Positions 61,123 to 64,000 of a DNA stretch of 64,000 nucleotides are shown here, piece by piece. The stretch is taken from NCBI GenBank assembly GCA_017406925.1, contig JAFQXO010000015.1, positions 1-64,000 of the forward strand, given 5' to 3'. Both the position numbers and the translations under genes were made by a program. Position 1 is the stretch's first letter. Every line of letters begins with the position of its first letter. A model generated the notes under the pieces. The model ran no database searches. It was not told the DNA's origin and saw nothing but the letters and a program-made list of their open reading frames with translations. Source of the stretch: Eubacterium sp. GTDB taxonomy: Bacteria > Bacillota > Clostridia > Lachnospirales > Lachnospiraceae.

Positions 61123-63678
61123 ATGAACTTAGGCTACAAAGCAACTATAGACAAACAACAAGACCTTGTTTCGCTAAAAAACAAGCTCTTTTCAAAGACC
61201 GCTGTTACGATTCTAAAAACTATATTATATATAGTTTTTCTTTTTATAATTATTTCAGGATCAATGCTTTTGGGTGTCGTATATGGCATCATCAAGAGTG
61301 CTCCTAACGTAGATGAGGTTTCTATTCTACCTTCATCTTATTCATCCACAGTTTACGACAATAAAAATCAAAAAATGACGAAACTCGTTACAACTGGTTC
61401 CAACAGAATCCGTGTTTCTCTTGATAAAGTTCCAAAGTATTTGCAGTGGGGCTTTATTGATACTGAGGATGAGCGTTTTTATGAGCACAATGGTATCGAT
61501 ATTCAAGGTATCGGCCGTGCAGCAATGATTCTTCTTTCAACACAGAATGCATCAGAGGGTGCTTCCACTCTCACTCAGCAGGTTTTGAAGAACAATGTCT
61601 TTACTGACTGGACTGAGGAGTCTACACTTTCCTCATCCTTAAAGCGTAAGATTCAAGAGCAATACCTCGCACTTCAATTAGAAAAGATTACAGATAAGAA
61701 AACCATCTTAGAGACATATCTCAATACAATCAACTTGGGTTCGAACACACTCGGTGTTCAGGCTGCTTCTCGTCGCTACTTTAATAAGAGCGTAGATAAG
61801 TTGACATTGGCGGAGGCATCAGTCATTGCTGCCATCACGCAGAACCCTACCAAATATAACCCTATCAACAATCCAAAAGAAAATGCAGCTAGAAGAAAGA
61901 GGGTTTTGGACAAGATGTTGGCCAAAGGCCACATTACTCAGAAGCAATATGTCGAGGCACTTAACGACAACGTATATAAGAAAATCCAGACTGTAAACAC
62001 TAAGATTACTAAGCGAAATTCTAAGTCTATCTACTCTTATTTCGTTGACGAAGTCATCAACCAGGTAATGTCAGACCTTCAAACGCAGAAGGGTTATACA
62101 TATACACAAGCCTATAACGCTGTATATAGCGGTGGCTTGAAGATTTACTCTACTCAGGATACGGGCATTCAGAAGATTTGCGACGACGAGATGTCAGACC
62201 CAGATAACTATCCATACTACACTTCATACTCATTCAACTGGGCATGGACAGTTCAAAACCCTGATGGAACTATTGATAACTTTGATGAAAATGATATCAA
62301 GAAATATCACAGAGTTATAAAGGGTGATGATGACTTTAATCTCATCTTCTCCACTAAGGCTGGATGTGATAAATGTATTAAGGCTTACAAGAAGCACTTG
62401 AAGAAGAAATATTATAAGAAGGGCGTTAAGAAATCATTGGGCTACCAGCAGTATGAGACAGTCAACTACACTCCTCAGCCACAGGCTTCGTTCACTGTAA
62501 TGGATCAGTACACGGGCTATGTGAAGGCTATCGTGGGTGGTCGTGGAAAAAAGACAGTTTCTCTTTCACTTGACAGAGCAACTGATTCGACTCGTCAGCC
62601 TGGTTCATGTTTCAAGATTCTTTCGACATACGCACCAGCACTCGACACACACGGTGATACTCTCGCTACTGAGATAGAGGACTCACCTTTCAAATATAAG
62701 AATGGCCGCAAGGTTAAGAACTGGTATAGTGGCTATCGTGGAACTGCAACTATTCGTACAGCCATCAAGGATTCGATGAACGTCTGTGCAGTTAAGAAAC
62801 TTACTGAGATTGGCGTAAGCACAGGTTACGACTATGTATGTAACTTCGGTATCACTACTCTCGACGAGAAGCGAGATGTATATCAGCCTCTCGCACTCGG
62901 TGGTATCACACGAGGCGTTACAAACCTTGAGATGACTGCAGCATATGCATCTATCGCAAACCTAGGAACATATTCTAGACCAGCCTTCTATTCAAAGGTT
63001 GTGGATTCATCTGGAAATGTAATTTTGGACAACACTACCCCTACTACACATACAGCCATCAAATCATCTACGGCTGCCTTGCTCACGCAGGCAATGACTA
63101 GTGTAGTCAAGGATGGTACTGGTACAGCTGCTGAACTCGACGATATGCGTTGCGCAGGTAAGACAGGTACCACATCTAGCGAATATGACCTTTGGTTCTG
63201 TGGATATACTCCATATCTCACAGCTTCTATCTGGACAGGATATGATGACAACAAAACTCTCGCAGGAGATCAGTCATACCACGAGAGACTTTGGGCTAAG
63301 ATAATGGATGCGATTGACAAGCTAAAGCATTACAAGAACAAGAAATTCTCACTTGGAAAAGATGTGCTCAAATATACAGATGGCGGAAACTCAGAATACT
63401 TTGCCAAAGGCACACAGCCATCATACTACTACCCTGTAGATAAATCTGACTACGATGACGATGATGACTACGACAATTATAAGAGTTCCGGAAATTATGA
63501 CTCTGACAGCGACAAGAAAACTACAAAGAGCAATTCATCTAACGACAAGAAGAAAAAGAGCAACAGTTCAGCAGAAACTGCGGCTAAGGTAGATAGAGAA
63601 ACCGAGAGACAAAAGAAAGAAAGAGCAACCGAAAAGAAAAAGAAAGACGACGGCTGGATTAGCGATGATGACGCATAA
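61123..63678 (+). CDS. Class A penicillin-binding protein (glycosyltransferase/transpeptidase)
   Basis: 851 residues. A short cytoplasmic segment and one membrane span (about residues 30-55) are followed by the GT51 glycosyltransferase domain (DTEDERFYEHNGID, GASTLTQQVLKN). The penicillin-binding transpeptidase domain has SxxK in RQPGSCFKIL, SxN in DSMNV and KTG in GKTGTTSS. It polymerises and cross-links peptidoglycan outside the membrane. There is a Lys-rich insertion with two Cys (GCDKCIKAYKK) between the two domains. The tail of about 80 residues is low-complexity and alternates acidic and basic (DYDDDDDYD, then KKKKS and ERQKKERATEKKKKDD). AGGAGGT lies five bases before the ATG; a longer open frame upstream overlaps yigZ and is rejected. 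Confidence 0.95.
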   Translation: MNLGYKATIDKQQDLVSLKNKLFSKTAVTILKTILYIVFLFIIISGSMLLGVVYGIIKSAPNVDEVSILPSSYSSTVYDNKNQKMTKLVTTGSNRIRVSLDKVPKYLQWGFIDTEDERFYEHNGIDIQGIGRAAMILLSTQNASEGASTLTQQVLKNNVFTDWTEESTLSSSLKRKIQEQYLALQLEKITDKKTILETYLNTINLGSNTLGVQAASRRYFNKSVDKLTLAEASVIAAITQNPTKYNPINNPKENAARRKRVLDKMLAKGHITQKQYVEALNDNVYKKIQTVNTKITKRNSKSIYSYFVDEVINQVMSDLQTQKGYTYTQAYNAVYSGGLKIYSTQDTGIQKICDDEMSDPDNYPYYTSYSFNWAWTVQNPDGTIDNFDENDIKKYHRVIKGDDDFNLIFSTKAGCDKCIKAYKKHLKKKYYKKGVKKSLGYQQYETVNYTPQPQASFTVMDQYTGYVKAIVGGRGKKTVSLSLDRATDSTRQPGSCFKILSTYAPALDTHGDTLATEIEDSPFKYKNGRKVKNWYSGYRGTATIRTAIKDSMNVCAVKKLTEIGVSTGYDYVCNFGITTLDEKRDVYQPLALGGITRGVTNLEMTAAYASIANLGTYSRPAFYSKVVDSSGNVILDNTTPTTHTAIKSSTAALLTQAMTSVVKDGTGTAAELDDMRCAGKTGTTSSEYDLWFCGYTPYLTASIWTGYDDNKTLAGDQSYHERLWAKIMDAIDKLKHYKNKKFSLGKDVLKYTDGGNSEYFAKGTQPSYYYPVDKSDYDDDDDYDNYKSSGNYDSDSDKKTTKSNSSNDKKKKSNSSAETAAKVDRETERQKKERATEKKKKDDGWISDDDA

Positions 63679-63689
63679 AGATTAGTTAT

Positions 63690-63724
63690 AAAAAAGCGAT
63701 TGTGAAAATTCACAATCGCTTTTA
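63690..63724. terminator. Bidirectional terminator
   Basis: AAAAGCGATTGTGAA / TTCACAATCGCTTTT with loop AA, between the convergent PBP and DUF5640-like genes. Confidence 0.93.
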
Positions 63725-63736
63725 TTTTGCTTCTAA

Positions 63737-64000
63737 TTATTTTTTCTTAATATAAACTACTTTATTTCCAGCGCTGTCCTTTACAATTAACTTCTTGCCT
63801 TTAATGCTATAGTTTAGATCCATATTACCATTCTTTTTGAAAGTAAGTTTTAGTTTTCCACCACTTGTCTTCCATTTAAACTTCAAGCCTTCACCTGAGT
63901 AAGTATATGAACCAGTTCCATCATCCTTGAAAACATATAGGAATCCACCATCTTCGTACTCCCACTTTCCTACGATTGGATTCTTTGACTTTTTCTTAGA
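63737..64000 (-). CDS. DUF5640-like protein, C-terminal fragment (gene starts beyond the window)
   Basis: The last 87 residues and the stop of a minus-strand gene; its start lies past base 64000. A Lys-rich linker leads into IVGKWEYEDGGFLYVFKDDG, TGSYTYSGEGLKFKW, KLKLTFKKNG and LIVKDSAGNKVVYIKKK. This is a small beta-barrel domain of the lipocalin-like type seen in DUF5640 proteins, usually the C-terminal domain of secreted or membrane-anchored proteins of Clostridia. Function unknown. Confidence 0.65.
   Translation of the reverse strand, partial: SKKKSKNPIVGKWEYEDGGFLYVFKDDGTGSYTYSGEGLKFKWKTSGGKLKLTFKKNGNMDLNYSIKGKKLIVKDSAGNKVVYIKKK

Noticed and set aside
1-64000. CRISPR arrays, insertion sequences, prophage or integrative elements
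   Set aside because: No evenly spaced direct repeats, transposase, integrase, terminase or conjugation genes were seen; gene content and base composition look even throughout.

Overview
The window reads as the chromosome of a low-GC, obligately fermentative Firmicute of the class Clostridia, most likely a butyrate-forming member of the Lachnospiraceae. The sequence supports this in several ways: a complete acetyl-CoA to butyrate route (thl-crt-hbd-bcd-etfB-etfA plus ptb-buk), the lineage-typical small families DUF5688, DUF6472 and DUF4153, AGGAGG-type ribosome binding sites, and short intergenic gaps with many TAATG or ATGA gene junctions. This is ordinary, densely packed chromosome. I see no phage, transposon, plasmid function, rRNA or CRISPR array, and no gene-free stretch longer than about 150 bases.

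Layout. 1-5.3 kb (mostly minus): start of cysS, a GNAT acetyltransferase and ispF; two tRNAs (Met, Val); a PAP2-type membrane protein (plus); then a HAD phosphatase, CPBP protease and GT2 glycosyltransferase operon. 5.4-7.7 kb: an unknown single-span membrane protein and a DUF4153 protein. 7.7-15.9 kb (minus): carA-carB, a soluble Hanks-type kinase, a UDP-sugar pyrophosphorylase and argS. 16-19.2 kb: a nucleotide-pool and DNA repair cluster, thyA-folA-nth-dgt. 19.2-22.5 kb: a lipoprotein, then iscS-iscU divergent from an Rrf2/IscR-like regulator, with a matched pair of operator-like palindromes in the two promoters. 22.5-29.2 kb: ClC channel, hflX, PAP2, a 59-residue DUF6472 protein, aminotransferase, smpB, rnr. 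29.3-34.4 kb: gap-pgk-tpiA-gpmI-secG. 34.4-43.6 kb: an operon with overlapping genes made of two YfhO paralogues and both halves of a heterodimeric ABC exporter. 43.7-53.7 kb: ptb-buk (plus), a frameshifted secreted Ltp-repeat gene, the butyryl-CoA operon and ilvE. 53.8-64 kb: ligA, an rRNA pseudouridine synthase, an unknown membrane protein, tRNA-Arg, a DUF5688 protein, typA, yigZ, a class A penicillin-binding protein (plus) and the 3' end of a DUF5640-like protein.

How it works together. Lower glycolysis and butyrate formation lie about 10 kb apart, and both promoters carry matches to the Rex (NADH/NAD+ sensor) operator. The match is excellent at thl and weaker at gap. This suggests redox-linked control of both the NADH-producing and the NADH-consuming halves of fermentation. 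The Fe-S assembly genes appear to be feedback-controlled by their divergent Rrf2 regulator. The least explained unit is the yfhO-yfhO-ABC-ABC operon, a candidate cell-envelope glycosylation and export module. The oddest single locus is the Ltp-repeat gene, which is broken or recoded at a run of seven A.
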